Shown one piece after another: positions 42,001-49,565 of a stretch of DNA of 64,000 bases; position 1 is the stretch's first letter; the number at the start of each line of letters is the position of its first letter. The notes beneath the pieces were generated by a model. The model did not search any database. It had not been told where the DNA came from and saw nothing but the letters and a program-made list of their open reading frames with translations. This stretch comes from Arcticibacter tournemirensis (lineage in GTDB: Bacteria > Bacteroidota > Bacteroidia > Sphingobacteriales > Sphingobacteriaceae): the NCBI RefSeq assembly GCF_006716645.1, contig NZ_VFPL01000001.1, forward strand, positions 2,790,001 through 2,854,000, read 5' to 3'. The translations under genes and the position numbers were made by a program.

Positions 42001-43410
42001 GGGTCGTCAGGGGCAGAAGTGCAACGTCCACTGGCTACAGTAGTAATCGGCGGGCTGATAACAGCTACTATTCTCACACTCGTGGTTTTGCCGGTTTTAT
42101 ATATCTATTTCAGTAAATCAAAAGGGAAACTAAATAAACAACCGGCGACCCTGTTAACAATCTTTATTGCTTTAGGATTTACACTGCCGTTTAACTCAAA
42201 AGCACAGTCGGCGGCAACTCCGGCCAACAGGGTCCTCACCCTCGAACAAGCGATTAGTGAAGCCTTACAGAATAACAACGAGATCAGAATTGCTGCTTAC
42301 CAGATCAGTGAACAACAGGCCCTAAAGCCAGGAAGCATCAGCCTGCCCAAAACGGAATTATCTTATACGCAGGGCGTGGTCAGCAACCCGACGATTTCCG
42401 ACAATATTATTTCTGCCAGTCAGCGGATTGATTTCCCGACACTGTATGTGAGCCAGGGCAGATTAGCCAATGAGCGTGTCGCCAGCAGGGTGAAATATAA
42501 AGCGGTCAAAGAAAATGAACTCAGGGAAAATGTAAGACGCGCTTATCTCCAGTATCAGTATGTTCTTGGCAAAAGGGAGCTGCTGATGCAGTTGGACAGC
42601 ATTTACGCCAACCTGAGCAAGGCCAGTGGAATAAGGTACCGCACGGGCGAATCTACGAGTCTGGAGAATATGACTTCAACCGTCCAGTCCCGGCAAATAA
42701 AAAATGAGCTGGAAAAAAACGGTGCTGATCTGACAATAGCGGCAGAGCAGCTGCGGACGCTTCTGAATACTACCGACAACATTACCGTTGCCGATAAGGA
42801 TCTTGTTCCGGGAACACTGGTTTTACCACTGGAAGACACATCTTCCGTTTCCCGGAACCCGACCATTGCTTATTTAAAGCAGGAACTAAATGTTAGTAAA
42901 CAGATGACCTCAGTAGAGAGAAACCGGATGCTGCCTGAAATTATCCTGGGATATAATGGTCAAACCTATAAAGGTGTGCAAATGATCAATGGTGATGAAC
43001 GCCGGTATACAGGCAGCGACCGTTTCAATTTTTACCAGGTTGGCCTTGCCATTCCAATCTTTCCGGGAGGTTACCGTTCAAAGATCAGGTCATTGAAAGT
43101 CAGTGAACAGATTGCACGGTCACAGGTAGAACTGGCCACGGTAAACCTTAACGGTCATTTGAAGCAGATGATCCAGGAGTATCAGAAGCTAAAAAAATCG
43201 GTGGAGTATTATAGATCGGAGGCCCTGCCTCAGGCCGATCTGATCATCGGAAACGCAGAGAAAGCTTTCAGAAGCGGGGATATTTCCTATACCCAATACC
43301 TTCAGAATCTGACTATATCCACGGATATACACACCCAGTATCTGGATAACCTCTTTAATTATAATCAGGCGATAATCTCTATTGAGAGTGTTTTAGGATC
43401 CATACAATAA
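39010..43410 (+). CDS. CusA/CzcA-type RND metal pump fused to a TolC-like outer-membrane domain
   Basis: 1466 residues. Residues 1 to about 1035 form a heavy-metal-efflux RND protein with 12 helices; landmarks are KLPIDATPDITDNQV, the proton-relay helix GAIDFGIIVDGTVIIVEAVM, and ALFGVAVLNGIVLIAEFNRL. Residues about 1065-1466 are an outer-membrane efflux protein (LTLEQAISEALQNNNEIRIA ... GLAIPIFPGGYRSKIRSLK). The junction (about 1038-1066) contains a signal-peptide-like segment, TLLTIFIALGFTLPFNSKAQ. With the downstream adaptor it forms a tripartite exporter for divalent or monovalent metal ions. Such fusions are known in Bacteroidota. No Met cluster was assigned, so the ion is undecided. Confidence 0.93.
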   Translation: MLDKIIYFSIKNKLVIGLFTLALICWGVYSVTKLPIDATPDITDNQVMVITVSPTLAAQEIEQLVTFPVEQTMVSIPGIKDMRSFSRFGLSIVTIVFEEKVDIYWGRQQVQERLSIAAKNIPQGVGTPEMAPLTTGLGEIFQYVVHAKKGYEDKYNATELRTIQDWIIKRQLLGTPGVAEVSGFGGFVKQYEIAIDPDKIGSLGVTITDIFNALNRNNQNTGGAYIDKGPNAYFIRSEGLVKNIEEINRIVVKTNNGMPVLIRDLAKVQFGNGVRYGAATRNGQGETVTGIVMMLKGANSSEVISDVKERITQIQKTLPEGVVIEPFLDRKKLVDNAISTVTTNLIEGALIVIFVLILFLGNLRGGLVVASVIPLAMLFAISMMNLFGVSGNLMSLGAIDFGIIVDGTVIIVEAVMHRIKGGGGKYPGISVLSRAQMDEEVYESSRKIRSAAAFGEIIILIVYLPLLTLVGVEGKMFMPMAQTVSFAILGAFLLSFTYVPMMSALALSRNTTHKHNFSDRMMEAIQRAYTPIIEGAMRRKLLVAVIAVSLFTVTLFAFTRMGAEFIPQLDEGDFAVETRVPVGSSINQMIDVSQKAQTILLKNYPEVKQVVNKIGSGEIPTDPMPIEAGDMVVTLKPKKEWRSAENREELIEKMQASLSVIPNATFSFQQPIQMRFNELLTGAKQDVVLKIYGEDLDVLSDLAREIGRKIRPVDGVEDLYIEQITGLPQIGIQFNRDKIALYGLNIEDVNAAIEAAFAGKMAGLVYEGERRFDMVVRLDRANRRDITDVRNLYIGTPTGQQIPLSEVAEISYKPGPVQIQRDNAKRRITIGFNVRNRDVKSIVTDIQNVIARRVNMPAGYYVTYGGQFKNLEEANARLAVALPAALLLILLLLYFTFRSVKQGLLIFTAIPLSAIGGVFALLIRDMPFSISAGVGFIALFGVAVLNGIVLIAEFNRLEAEGVSDIYERIRLGTKVRLRPVLMTATVASFGFLPMALSGSSGAEVQRPLATVVIGGLITATILTLVVLPVLYIYFSKSKGKLNKQPATLLTIFIALGFTLPFNSKAQSAATPANRVLTLEQAISEALQNNNEIRIAAYQISEQQALKPGSISLPKTELSYTQGVVSNPTISDNIISASQRIDFPTLYVSQGRLANERVASRVKYKAVKENELRENVRRAYLQYQYVLGKRELLMQLDSIYANLSKASGIRYRTGESTSLENMTSTVQSRQIKNELEKNGADLTIAAEQLRTLLNTTDNITVADKDLVPGTLVLPLEDTSSVSRNPTIAYLKQELNVSKQMTSVERNRMLPEIILGYNGQTYKGVQMINGDERRYTGSDRFNFYQVGLAIPIFPGGYRSKIRSLKVSEQIARSQVELATVNLNGHLKQMIQEYQKLKKSVEYYRSEALPQADLIIGNAEKAFRSGDISYTQYLQNLTISTDIHTQYLDNLFNYNQAIISIESVLGSIQ

Positions 43411-43418
43411 GTATTAAC

Positions 43419-44615
43419 ATGAAGAAAATGAATAGTTTAACAAGAATATACCTCCCTTTCTTGCTTTTAGGCATTACCTTATACTCTTGCGGGGGAAAAC
43501 AGGCAGGTGATTCGGCAGAGCAAGAGGCCCCCGTTCAAAAGGATACAGTTGCTGCCTCAGTCAATAAGGTATCTTTCACCTCAGAGCAGTATAAATTGGC
43601 CGATATCCAAACCGGACAAATCGAACAGCGCAATCTCAGCAGTATCATTAAGCTGAACGGCGTGATCGATGTGGAACCCAGCAGTACAGCTTCCGTTTCG
43701 GCCCCGCTCGGGGGCTATATCCGGACGGCGGGGCTACTGCCGGGCGAATTTGTAAAAAAAGGTCAGATACTTGCGCGTTTGGAAAACCCGGAGTTCATTT
43801 CCATGCAGCAGGAATACCTGGAAAGCATTGGAAAGCAGGAATACCTGGAACAAGAATATAAACGGCAGCAGGTTCTGAGACAGGAAGATGTAAATGCCAC
43901 CAAAACATTTCAGCAGGTTAGCTCGGATTATAAAGTAATCAGGGCGAAGATTGCAGGCCTGGAACAGCAAATGCTACTTGCAGGCCTGAACAGCAATGCT
44001 GTAAAGCGTAGCGGACAGATTGTACGAACAGCCAGTCTGTATGCCCCGATATCCGGTTATATTAAAACCAGTAATGTCAACATCGGTAAATATGCAGCTC
44101 CAACGGACATTCTTTTTGAGATTGCAGGCAGGGATGATCTGCATCTGTCCTTAAATGCTTTTGAACGCGATATGGTAAAACTCAGGATTGGCCAGAACGT
44201 AAAATTCTCACTGGCCAGCGAAAATAACTATGACCGTACAGCGAAGGTCTTTCTTATCGGACAGGCTGCCGGAGAAAACAAACAGATCCCGGTACATTGT
44301 CATTTCAGCAGACAGCCCGGACTGGTTGCCGGAATGTATGTGAAAGCATGGATAGAAACCGGCACAGAAAAACAAAGTTCGGTGCCAACGGATGCTGTTG
44401 TGCAGCTTAATGGTAAAGATTATGTGATCGTCCAAACCGCACAGTCGGATAAAGGGTATGAATTTACTCTCGAAGAGGTGAGAAAAGGTGTAGAACAGGA
44501 GGGCTACACTGCAATTTCAGTCAGTCCAGGCTTCGATACTGCCACTTCCCGCATCGTTATTAAAAATGCGTATGCAATACTCTCCGCATTGAAAAATGCT
44601 GAAGAAGAAGAATAA
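43419..44615 (+). CDS. RND efflux periplasmic adaptor (CusB/CzcB-type), lipoprotein
   Basis: 398 residues. Lipobox GITLYSCGG (Cys near 24). Membrane-fusion-protein layout: barrel-sandwich hybrid (VEPSSTASVSAPLGGYIRTA ... GEFVKKGQILARLENPEF), coiled coil (about 115-190), LYAPISGYIKTSNVNIGKYA, then a beta-barrel domain (LVAGMYVKAWIETG). Bridges the inner-membrane pump and outer-membrane channel, here with both partners supplied by the fused upstream protein. Eight-base gap to that gene. Confidence 0.92.
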   Translation: MKKMNSLTRIYLPFLLLGITLYSCGGKQAGDSAEQEAPVQKDTVAASVNKVSFTSEQYKLADIQTGQIEQRNLSSIIKLNGVIDVEPSSTASVSAPLGGYIRTAGLLPGEFVKKGQILARLENPEFISMQQEYLESIGKQEYLEQEYKRQQVLRQEDVNATKTFQQVSSDYKVIRAKIAGLEQQMLLAGLNSNAVKRSGQIVRTASLYAPISGYIKTSNVNIGKYAAPTDILFEIAGRDDLHLSLNAFERDMVKLRIGQNVKFSLASENNYDRTAKVFLIGQAAGENKQIPVHCHFSRQPGLVAGMYVKAWIETGTEKQSSVPTDAVVQLNGKDYVIVQTAQSDKGYEFTLEEVRKGVEQEGYTAISVSPGFDTATSRIVIKNAYAILSALKNAEEEE

Positions 44616-44635
44616 ATGAAAATAATAAAAGAGTT

Positions 44636-46480
44636 ATGAAAAAGGCATCCGTATTTTTCTCGCGTACATTTCTCTGGGAGATCATTCGCATTATTACTGT
44701 AGGCACCGCCTGCTTATTGTTCTTCTGGGAAATGATCCCATTACCGGTACTGCTTGGGGCGATGGCTTTCGGTTTGTATGCCCTCTTAAAAACAGCTCTG
44801 AACGACTTGGTCAAAGAACGGAAAGTAGGCACGGAAACTTTCATCACCATAGCTGTGATCATTTCTGTAGTAGGAGCAGAATACCTGGCAGGTGCTGTTG
44901 TATTAATGATCATTCTGATTGCAGAGTACATTGCCAGCGCCAGCGGAGAGCGGGCAAGAGCTTCTATCAAAGAGCTCATAGGGTCTGTACCCAAAACAGC
45001 TATGGTTAAAAAAGATGGTCAGGTGGTAAACACCGGTATTGACGATCTGAAAGTAGGTGACGTTATCCTGGTAAGAGCTGGCGAAAAGATCCCGGTCGAT
45101 GGCAAAGTTGTCTCCGGATCGGGTTCCGTAAACCAGGCTCCGATCACTGGCGAAAGCAGACCGGAAGAAAAAACACCCGGTTCGGAGGCCTTTGCCGGAA
45201 CGATCCTGGAGCTGGGCGCTTTAGATATAGAAATGACCAGGCCTGGTAACGATACTGTTTTTTCCAGGATTATTTCTCTGGTTGAAGAAGCCGAAAGCCG
45301 GCAGGCTCCGATTGAAAAATATACAGATAAGGTGGCCTCTTACCTGATCCCGGTTGTGTTCATCTTCGTCCTGGCAGTGTATATCATTACCAGGGACGTT
45401 AAACTGATCATTGCCTTGCTGATCTTTACTTCACCGGCAGAACTTGGCCTGGCTACACCACTGGTGACCATCGCTGCCATCGCCCGTGCAGCAAGAGAAG
45501 GGATATTGATCAAGGGAGGCTTATATCTTGAGGAACTGGCGAAGATCGATACCATTGTCTTTGACAAAACCGGCACGCTTACAGCAGGAAGCCCTGCTGT
45601 GAATAAGGTGGAAATCATAGAGGATACCAAAAATGAAGCCGAACTGGTCCGGCTTGCCGCTGCTGCAGACAGGCGCTCCAGTCACCCGCTGGCCAAAGCA
45701 ATACTTAATTATGCCGAATCGCTAAGCCTGGAATATCCCGAACCCTCCTCTTTCGAAGTTATTAAAGGAAGAGGTGTGAAAGCGGATATTGAACAGCAGA
45801 TTATTTTGCTGGGGAATAAAGCCTTTATGGTGGAAAATGGAATTTCTATACCAGCAACCAGGGTCAACCTTGCGGATACTGCTATCTACCTGGCTGCAGA
45901 TCGAAAAATCCTGGGAGTCTTTTATATAGCTGATTCGATCAGAAAGGGGGCCGCCAATATGCTCAGGGAGCTGAAGATTGCAGGAATAAACAAAGTCATT
46001 ATGCTGACCGGCGACAACCAGGAAACGGCCAAACATGTGTCCGAACAGATTGGAATCAGCGACTACCGGGCGAATCTGCTTCCTGAAGATAAGATTAGTA
46101 CAATTAAAGAACTGCAGGCTTCGGGGGCGAAGGTCGCGATGGTGGGTGATGGTATAAACGATGCCCCTGCGCTGGTTCAGGCTAATATCGGTATTGCAAT
46201 GGGGATCATGGGGACCGAAGCTGCGATGGAAGCCGCCGATATTGTACTGATGGAAGATAAGCTGGAGAAAGTGGCCAGAGCACGGGCAATCAGTAAAAAG
46301 GCGTTCCGCACCATTCGGGAGAATATCTTTGTCGGTGTTGGAGTGGTGCATGTGATCGGCATTACACTGGTTTTGCTCAAAATACTTGGCCCGGTACAGG
46401 CGGCTGCTATTCACTTGCTTCCTGATACCCTGGTTTTTATTAATTCTATTAAATTATTAAAAGTCAAGATCCGGGATTAG
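44636..46480 (+). CDS. heavy-metal P1B-type ATPase lacking the CPC motif
   Basis: 614 residues. Catalytic parts are complete: TGES in NQAPITGESRPEE, the phosphorylated Asp in FDKTGTLTAGSPAV, TGDN, and GDGINDAPALVQANIGIAMG. There is no N-terminal metal-binding HMA domain. The membrane metal site, normally CPC, CPH, SPC or TPC, reads LIFTSPAELGLATPLV here, so the cysteines are absent. The N-terminus has fewer helices than usual before TETFITIAVIIS. It belongs to the efflux operon (20 bp after the adaptor). Metal and direction of transport are uncertain because of the changed motif. Confidence 0.9.
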   Translation: MKKASVFFSRTFLWEIIRIITVGTACLLFFWEMIPLPVLLGAMAFGLYALLKTALNDLVKERKVGTETFITIAVIISVVGAEYLAGAVVLMIILIAEYIASASGERARASIKELIGSVPKTAMVKKDGQVVNTGIDDLKVGDVILVRAGEKIPVDGKVVSGSGSVNQAPITGESRPEEKTPGSEAFAGTILELGALDIEMTRPGNDTVFSRIISLVEEAESRQAPIEKYTDKVASYLIPVVFIFVLAVYIITRDVKLIIALLIFTSPAELGLATPLVTIAAIARAAREGILIKGGLYLEELAKIDTIVFDKTGTLTAGSPAVNKVEIIEDTKNEAELVRLAAAADRRSSHPLAKAILNYAESLSLEYPEPSSFEVIKGRGVKADIEQQIILLGNKAFMVENGISIPATRVNLADTAIYLAADRKILGVFYIADSIRKGAANMLRELKIAGINKVIMLTGDNQETAKHVSEQIGISDYRANLLPEDKISTIKELQASGAKVAMVGDGINDAPALVQANIGIAMGIMGTEAAMEAADIVLMEDKLEKVARARAISKKAFRTIRENIFVGVGVVHVIGITLVLLKILGPVQAAAIHLLPDTLVFINSIKLLKVKIRD

Positions 46481-46546
46481 CAGTTTTCCCGGACGGTAAT
46501 ATTCAATCAGAAAATCCATAATTATCTAATAACACAATTTAAAACA

Positions 46547-46753
46547 ATGAAAAAAGTAATTTTTATCGCACTATTAGCTTCTGCAATGATGGCCGCCTGT
46601 TCTTCCGAAACAAAAACGGGAGAAACCTCTGACACCATGTCGGTGGATAGTATTCCAGTGGTTACAGACGAGCCTGTTCTGGCAGATTCCACTTCTGCAG
46701 CAGATTCAGCCACTCTGGATAGCGCCGCTAAAGCACACGGGCACGTACATTAA
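46547..46753 (+). CDS. small acidic lipoprotein with His-rich end
   Basis: 68 residues. Lipobox SAMMAACSS; the mature part is low-complexity Ser/Asp/Thr and ends AKAHGHVH, a likely metal-binding tail. Likely anchored in the inner or outer membrane. Co-directional with the ATPase (66-bp gap). Function is inferred from context as metal binding. Confidence 0.7.
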   Translation: MKKVIFIALLASAMMAACSSETKTGETSDTMSVDSIPVVTDEPVLADSTSAADSATLDSAAKAHGHVH

Positions 46754-46765
46754 TCAGTTTAATCA

Positions 46766-46795
46766 GCCAGTTTCGTCCCGTAGTGCGAAACTGGC
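46766..46795 (+). terminator. intercistronic hairpin
   Basis: Perfect 10-bp stem GCCAGTTTCG / CGAAACTGGC with a 10-nt loop, between the small lipoprotein and the HupE-like gene. Followed by ATTGTTGTTA rather than a T run, so it may attenuate or stabilise rather than fully terminate. Confidence 0.55.
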
Positions 46796-46812
46796 ATTGT
46801 TGTTAGCACATT

Positions 46813-47502
46813 ATGAATTTTAAAAATATTATTTCAGTCGTTACATTCCTGCTGCTGAACGCAGCTACCGGTACTGTTTTCGCACATGGCGTTGACGGGG
46901 ATACACAAACATTTCTTACCGGGAACAGTGGTGTTGCTTTCGGCCCCTTTCTATACATCGGAGCAAAACATATGCTGACAGGATATGACCACCTGCTTTT
47001 CCTGGTAGGGGTAATCTTCTTCCTGTACAGAACCAAGGAGGTTCTTCTCTACGTTAGCTTTTTTACTATAGGTCACAGTATTACACTGCTGCTGGGTGTG
47101 CTGGCCGACATTGCCATCAACGCCTACCTGATCGACGCCATTATTGCATTGTCTATTGTGTACAAGGGCTTCGACAATCTGGGAGGCTTCCAGCGATTCT
47201 TTGGAAAACAGCCTAACACCAAAGCGGCCGTATTGATCTTCGGTTTATTTCATGGTTTCGGACTGGCTAGCAAGCTCCAGGATTTTCAATTCAGTAAGGA
47301 GGGGCTGGTAACCAATCTGCTGGGTTTCAACATCGGGGTAGAGATCGGTCAGTTTATCGCATTGGCCCTGGTGCTGGCGCTGATCACCATGTGGCGAAGG
47401 CATAGCAGTTTCATGAAATTTTCTGCCCTCACCAATACCCTGCTTATGGCAGCAGGCTTCCTTCTTTTAGGATTTCAATTAACAGGATATTTTACAGCTT
47501 AA
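46813..47502 (+). CDS. HupE/UreJ-type membrane protein
   Basis: 229 residues with a signal-like N-terminus (VVTFLLLNAATGTVFAHGVD) and about six membrane helices. The family marker GYDHLLFLVGVIFFL is followed by FFTIGHSITLLLG and GLFHGFGLASKLQD; these His residues are typical of HupE/UreJ-type nickel/cobalt permease-like proteins. In a metal-efflux operon it may transport Ni/Co or related ions, but direction and substrate are not evident. Confidence 0.82.
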   Translation: MNFKNIISVVTFLLLNAATGTVFAHGVDGDTQTFLTGNSGVAFGPFLYIGAKHMLTGYDHLLFLVGVIFFLYRTKEVLLYVSFFTIGHSITLLLGVLADIAINAYLIDAIIALSIVYKGFDNLGGFQRFFGKQPNTKAAVLIFGLFHGFGLASKLQDFQFSKEGLVTNLLGFNIGVEIGQFIALALVLALITMWRRHSSFMKFSALTNTLLMAAGFLLLGFQLTGYFTA

Positions 47503-47512
47503 CAATCTCATC

Positions 47513-48136
47513 ATGTCAGAAATGAATCATCAGGTCCTTGAAAAAGGTAAAATAATAAAGTCTCTAGTTTTTGCATTGGTCATCGCGTCGGTTCTCTTAA
47601 TAACAGCAGTCTTACCAGCCGAATACGGTATAGATCCCATCGGTACGGGAAAAGCATTTGGTTTCAGCAAACTCTATGTGCCAGAAGAAGGAACCGGAGA
47701 CTCGGAAATGATCGTCCGGGAAGCGAGATCCGTAATTAAGTTAGAAAAGGCAGGTTCCGGACCGGAAGTAAAAAGGCCGGCTGAAGCAGATTTACCTCCC
47801 CCGGCACAGCAGTACACAAAAAGGGAAGACAGCGTCCAGGTAACCGTTCCGGCAGGAGAGGGCGTTGAATATAAGATCAAAATGCTCAAACACGGGCAAA
47901 TGAAATATGAATGGCTGACCACCAGCGGTGAACTTTACTTCGATTTTCATGGCGAACCTAAAGAGGTGAAGCCTTCGAAAAATACCTACTTCGATAGTTA
48001 TACCATTGCCTATTCCGATAACATGGTTGGTACGTTTCTTTCGCCGTTTGAAGGAAAGCATGGATGGTATTTCAGGAACAACGGAGATAAAGATATTGTG
48101 GTAACCATCAGAATGAAGGGCGAGTACGTTTTATAG
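47513..48136 (+). CDS. single-pass membrane-anchored protein at the end of the metal operon
   Basis: 207 residues. One N-terminal helix (SLVFALVIASVLLITAVLPA) followed by a conserved-looking YGIDPIGTGKAFG, a proline-rich linker and a C-terminal beta domain of about 90 residues (EYKIKMLKHGQMKYEWLTTS, LYFDFHGEPK, GWYFRNNGDKDIVVTIRMKG). It resembles so-called transmembrane anchor proteins that travel with HupE and RND genes. Ten-base gap after the HupE gene; a hairpin terminator follows. Confidence 0.75.
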   Translation: MSEMNHQVLEKGKIIKSLVFALVIASVLLITAVLPAEYGIDPIGTGKAFGFSKLYVPEEGTGDSEMIVREARSVIKLEKAGSGPEVKRPAEADLPPPAQQYTKREDSVQVTVPAGEGVEYKIKMLKHGQMKYEWLTTSGELYFDFHGEPKEVKPSKNTYFDSYTIAYSDNMVGTFLSPFEGKHGWYFRNNGDKDIVVTIRMKGEYVL

Positions 48137-48151
48137 AAAATTTGTTAATAA

Positions 48152-48181
48152 GGACAGTATAAGCCAAAGCTTATACTGTCC
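48152..48181 (+). terminator. hairpin at the end of the metal-efflux operon
   Basis: Perfect 12-bp stem GGACAGTATAAG / CTTATACTGTCC with loop CCAAAG, 15 bases after the last stop codon. Confidence 0.7.
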
Positions 48182-48818
48182 CTGCATGTTTGCTATGCCT
48201 ATTTCCAAAAGAAGAAAGCCCTCTGGCAAAAAAAGAGGCAGATATACAAGGTGGTACCAATCAATGACGCCACCCAAGGGAAAAACTGCTTTGAGATAGC
48301 TTCAGAACCTCAAGGCCTTTGATATCCTGAAAGAAAATAAATATCTTTTCTTCCAGGGTTTATTCTATAAGAACTTTTTAGTTAACATTCATTTTAATAT
48401 CTTTATATTCAGATAGTTCTTTAATTCATCCAAGTAATTACAAATAGTTCGGTTTCCCTTTCGGTTACCAGTATTGTTTGAAGCTTGACATTTGCTTGAT
48501 AACGAGATGGTTATATGTAAACATTCAGACCTCAGCGGGGTCACCAGATTTCCAAAATCGCTTCTATGGATAATAGAGGCGATTTTGGTTTAATGGCGAT
48601 TTTAATATTGGGTTTCCGTGCAAAACAAAATCGTTTGGATTCGAACCTTCTCAAATAACCTTATTGGATTATCCAACTCCTAATTACTTGATTATTGCAA
48701 AAATTTAGCACATAGATAACAAATCGGTGGGCCTTAAATACCCACGAAATATTTTTTAAAGAAAGGATGAATCTTTTATGGTTGGTAGGTTACCATAGCT
48801 GCTACCTTACACTCTAAA
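48182..48818. other. intergenic region, about 640 bp
   Basis: No credible gene. Contains a 16-bp hairpin at 48552-48588 and an AT-rich stretch. Minus-strand GGTTCGAATCC near 48637-48647 looks like a tRNA T-loop but the flanks do not pair, so no tRNA is called. Confidence 0.5.
48552..48588. terminator. 16-bp hairpin, terminator-like
   Basis: CCAAAATCGCTTCTAT (48552-48567) pairs with ATAGAGGCGATTTTGG (48573-48588), with one G-T pair, around a GGATA loop. It lies between the metal operon and the LytTR gene (3' ends facing each other). Confidence 0.6.
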
Positions 48819-49565
48819 TCACAATTCCTTCAAAAGATGTTTTCTTTGCCTGCTGACCGGTACGCTCATCTTGTTATCCATCATCAGATAACCTCCATCC
48901 GCCTTCTTAAAAGATTCTACACGGTTTTTGTTAATGAGCCATGACTGATGGATGCGGATAAAGCCATACAAAGAGAGAATTTGTTCATATTCGGAAATAG
49001 GCTTCGAAACGATAATTGGCCGGCTTTCATTATGTATATAAAAGCTGGTGTAGCTATTTTCGGCACCACAGCAAATGATGCTTTCTATGAGCACATACCT
49101 GATTTCGTTCTGATCTGCCAATGCAATTCTCTTCTGTGTATTAAGCCGCTGCTGTTCGTAAGACTGTAGCAGCATGGAAGTCTGGTCTGTATAACTGTTT
49201 TTATTTGACAGGATCACTTTATGTACAGCGGCAATCAGTTCCTCGGGCACCACAGGTTTCAGCAAATAATCTGTTGCCGAAAATTTAATCGCCTGTATGC
49301 CATACTCATCGTGTGCGGTAACAAATACAATGTGCAGAAACTGCTTGGGAAGCAGTCTTAAGAGATCAAAACCGGTTTCCTGCTTCATTTTAATATCCAG
49401 AAATAAGATATCCACAGTGTGGTTATTCAGAAAGTTCAGCGCCTGTTCTACGGAGTTCGCACTGCCGCTAATTGTTAAAAAAGGACAGTAACGTTCTATC
49501 AGCACGGTAAGCGTTGTAACAGCGCCTGGTTCATCATCTACAATAAAACAGCTAAGATTGGTCAT
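48819..49565 (-). CDS. LytTR-family response regulator
   Basis: 248 residues. Receiver domain with SCFIVDDEPGAVTTL, phosphoacceptor Asp in VDILFLDIKMKQETGFD, and the Lys in DYLLKPVVPEELI. C-terminal LytTR DNA-binding domain (about 145-248; IRYVLIESIICCGAENSYTS, FIRIHQSWLINKNRVESFKK). Its start overlaps the stop of the kinase gene by 4 bp (ATGA), so the pair is coupled. Probably regulates nearby genes; targets are unknown. Confidence 0.93.
   Translation of the reverse strand: MTNLSCFIVDDEPGAVTTLTVLIERYCPFLTISGSANSVEQALNFLNNHTVDILFLDIKMKQETGFDLLRLLPKQFLHIVFVTAHDEYGIQAIKFSATDYLLKPVVPEELIAAVHKVILSNKNSYTDQTSMLLQSYEQQRLNTQKRIALADQNEIRYVLIESIICCGAENSYTSFYIHNESRPIIVSKPISEYEQILSLYGFIRIHQSWLINKNRVESFKKADGGYLMMDNKMSVPVSRQRKHLLKEL

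Noticed and set aside
48630-48660. tRNA T-arm-like GGTTCGAATCC on the minus strand
   Set aside because: Flanking bases do not form the T stem and no anticodon or acceptor arms are visible.
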